Shown here: in pieces, positions 62,643-64,000 of the stretch | Numbering within the stretch: position 1 is the stretch's first letter | Layout: every line of letters starts with the position of its first letter | Assembly: GCF_900176515.1 (NCBI RefSeq) | Contig: NZ_FWXV01000003.1 | Coordinates: 1-64,000, forward strand | Direction of reading: 5' to 3' | Source: Kibdelosporangium aridum | GTDB lineage: Bacteria > Actinomycetota > Actinomycetes > Mycobacteriales > Pseudonocardiaceae | DNA length: 64,000 nt | Notes under the pieces: model-generated | The model's input: only the letters and a program-made list of their open reading frames with translations | Databases searched by the model: none | Told to the model about the DNA's origin: nothing | Translations under genes and position numbers: made by a program

Positions 62643-64000
62643 GACAGCCCCTCACAGGTTCCGTTGTCAGTGCGGCCGGTACGGAAGAAAACCACCATCT
62701 TGTCCGCCGAACACGACAACCGCCGTGCCCCGGAGTGGGCGTTGTCCTCGATGGTCAGCAACGCACCGCCTACTGTGTTCTGCATTCGTTGCGCCCACAG
62801 GTATGGCGTGACGCCCTCATAGAGATGCCCCGACAGTTGCAGCGCACTCGTACCCTTGGGCAACTGCACTGGCCGTGTGGTGAATGGCCAGTCCGCACAC
62901 CACAGGCTGAAGTCGATGTACCCACCCGTGAAGGGGTACTTGGCGAGCCGCTCCTGGCGTTTCGCCCAGGCGTCCGCGAAATTCCGGCCGCCGATGGCCT
63001 CGTTGCAGAACACCGCACGGGCAGCCAACGCGTTGGACTGGAACCCATCGACACCGAAGGACTGGGCACGCACCGGCTGGGACCCGGGCGGCGTGCCGCC
63101 TTCCAACAGCGTCACCAGGTCCCGGGCGGACTCCGCGTACCGGTTGGGAGACGGAGACGCCAAGCCACCTACCGTCATGCCGTCGATATCGCCACGAGGC
63201 TTGGCGTCCAACTCGGCTCGCAGATCGAGCAGGGTCTTGCGGACCTCGGCCACGGTCTTGCCCAAGTGGTACTCGAAATCCCGCGCGGCAAGCCATTTCA
63301 GGAACGGTTCCACATCGGCCGCGCCAAGCGCGGCGATGTCGCTGTCCATTTGGGCCATGTCCAACGCGGGCGGCATCACCGAGTCGAGCCACATCCTGTC
63401 GACTCTCGAGTCGAACAGGCCACGGTAGATCGCACCGAGGAACGTCCCGTACGAGACACCGTAGAAGCTGATCTTCTGCTCGCCCAACGCCTCGCGGATC
63501 TTGTCCATGTCGCGCGCGGTGTTCGCAGTCGTGATCTGCGCGAGGAACTCCGGATCCTTGGCCGCGCAGGCCTTGTTCCAAGCGGCGTAGGAGTCGAAAG
63601 ACTTCCTGGCCCCGTCTTCGGCACTCGTCGGTGGCGGCGGAGGCGGGGACTGGTGGTCGCAGAACTGTGCGGCGCTGAACCCGACGCCGCGGGGGTCGAA
63701 GCCGATCAGGTCGTAGTTCTCCTCGAGAACAGCGATCTTGCTGTCCCTGATGGAAAACGGCTGCGGAAGGGCGTAGAAACCCGGCCCGCCGGGGTTCATC
63801 AGCATCACGCCGCGGCGCTGGCCCTTCGCCTTCAGCCTGCTGACCGCGATGTTGAGCTTACGACCGTCGGGTTTGCTGTAGTCCAAGGGAACCGCGACGT
63901 ACGCGCATTCCGCCCCGCCCTTGTCTTCGGGAACCTTCTCCGTCCACTTGTCATGCAGTTCGGCGCAGGGCTTCCACTCCGGCCCGGCATGGGCAGGTGT
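62639..64000 (-). CDS. Secreted TAP-family alpha/beta hydrolase, start beyond right edge
   Basis: The visible 453 codons begin inside the leader (TPAHAGPEWKPCAELHDKW) and include VAVPLDYSKP, NPGGPGFYALP, GFDPRGVGFS, the elbow GVSYGTFLG and a His in DNAHSGARRLS. The acid that is normally in a GxLDPxTP-type loop reads GHLYEGVTP here, so the Asp is missing and only a Glu is close. The activity could be altered. An inserted Pro-rich stretch (SPPPPPPTSA) is also unusual. Confidence 0.85.
   Translation of the reverse strand, partial: TPAHAGPEWKPCAELHDKWTEKVPEDKGGAECAYVAVPLDYSKPDGRKLNIAVSRLKAKGQRRGVMLMNPGGPGFYALPQPFSIRDSKIAVLEENYDLIGFDPRGVGFSAAQFCDHQSPPPPPPTSAEDGARKSFDSYAAWNKACAAKDPEFLAQITTANTARDMDKIREALGEQKISFYGVSYGTFLGAIYRGLFDSRVDRMWLDSVMPPALDMAQMDSDIAALGAADVEPFLKWLAARDFEYHLGKTVAEVRKTLLDLRAELDAKPRGDIDGMTVGGLASPSPNRYAESARDLVTLLEGGTPPGSQPVRAQSFGVDGFQSNALAARAVFCNEAIGGRNFADAWAKRQERLAKYPFTGGYIDFSLWCADWPFTTRPVQLPKGTSALQLSGHLYEGVTPYLWAQRMQNTVGGALLTIEDNAHSGARRLSCSADKMVVFFRTGRTDNGTCEGLS

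Noticed and set aside
1..64000. tRNA/rRNA genes, CRISPR arrays, insertion sequences, integrase or attachment sites
   Set aside because: I looked on both strands and found no transposase, integrase, spaced-repeat array or RNA-gene signature that could be supported by eye.

Overview
The window is high-GC actinomycete chromosome. Frequent GTG starts, TAP-type secreted hydrolases, FCD-GntR/XRE/MocR regulators, a eukaryote-type Ser/Thr kinase and actinobacterial P450s suggest a Pseudonocardiaceae-like organism; this is inferred from gene content only. I see no tRNA, rRNA, insertion sequence or CRISPR. About 45 protein genes were supported, with many starts moved to GTG/ATG codons that have a Shine-Dalgarno (SD) sequence.

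1-14.1 kb, specialised metabolism. On the minus strand dxs and ispG (cut by the left edge) overlap by 4 nt. Divergent from them, a prenyl diphosphate synthase overlaps a very unusual 836-residue protein fusing a UbiA-type membrane prenyltransferase/cyclase, an SCP2-like lipid-carrier domain and a homocitrate/isopropylmalate-synthase-type condensing domain. This looks like an undescribed terpenoid pathway with its own MEP precursor supply. It is followed by a MocR regulator with its DMT exporter, a P450 divergent from a KSIII-like acyltransferase with atypical active-site motifs, and a TetR-P450 pair with a clear palindromic operator.

14-29 kb, mixed accessory genes. There is an SDR/LysR pair, a decayed alpha/beta hydrolase, a stand-alone cytochrome c oxidase subunit I, a GH76-GH43 secreted glycosidase operon behind an 18-bp LacI-type palindrome, two TAP-family secreted hydrolases, a PLP dehydratase, a TerC protein and a secreted phosphodiesterase-jacalin fusion.

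29-44.5 kb. A giant secreted subtilisin (S8) carries carboxypeptidase-regulatory-like and malectin-like modules. A three-subunit PaoABC-like molybdenum dehydrogenase operon has a one-base frameshift in its large subunit. Next come a polytopic Ser/Thr kinase and an acid-sugar catabolic set (D-tartrate dehydratase, DctA carrier, second enolase-superfamily dehydratase, FCD-GntR regulator with paired repeats).

44.5-53.5 kb. A lipoprotein, an XRE regulator divergent from an MFS exporter, a PPOX-fold protein, LysR divergent from a CitMHS transporter plus a split AtuA/DUF1446 pair, and a P450-ferredoxin operon.

53.5-64 kb. A GH29-like multidomain glycosidase, a dual-specificity phosphatase, a DUF1801 protein, a GT-B-like protein, a VanY-like peptidase, a tightly coupled response regulator-sensor kinase-lipoprotein operon, a secreted trypsin-like protease and a third TAP hydrolase running off the right edge. 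Several strong hairpin terminators separate the units.
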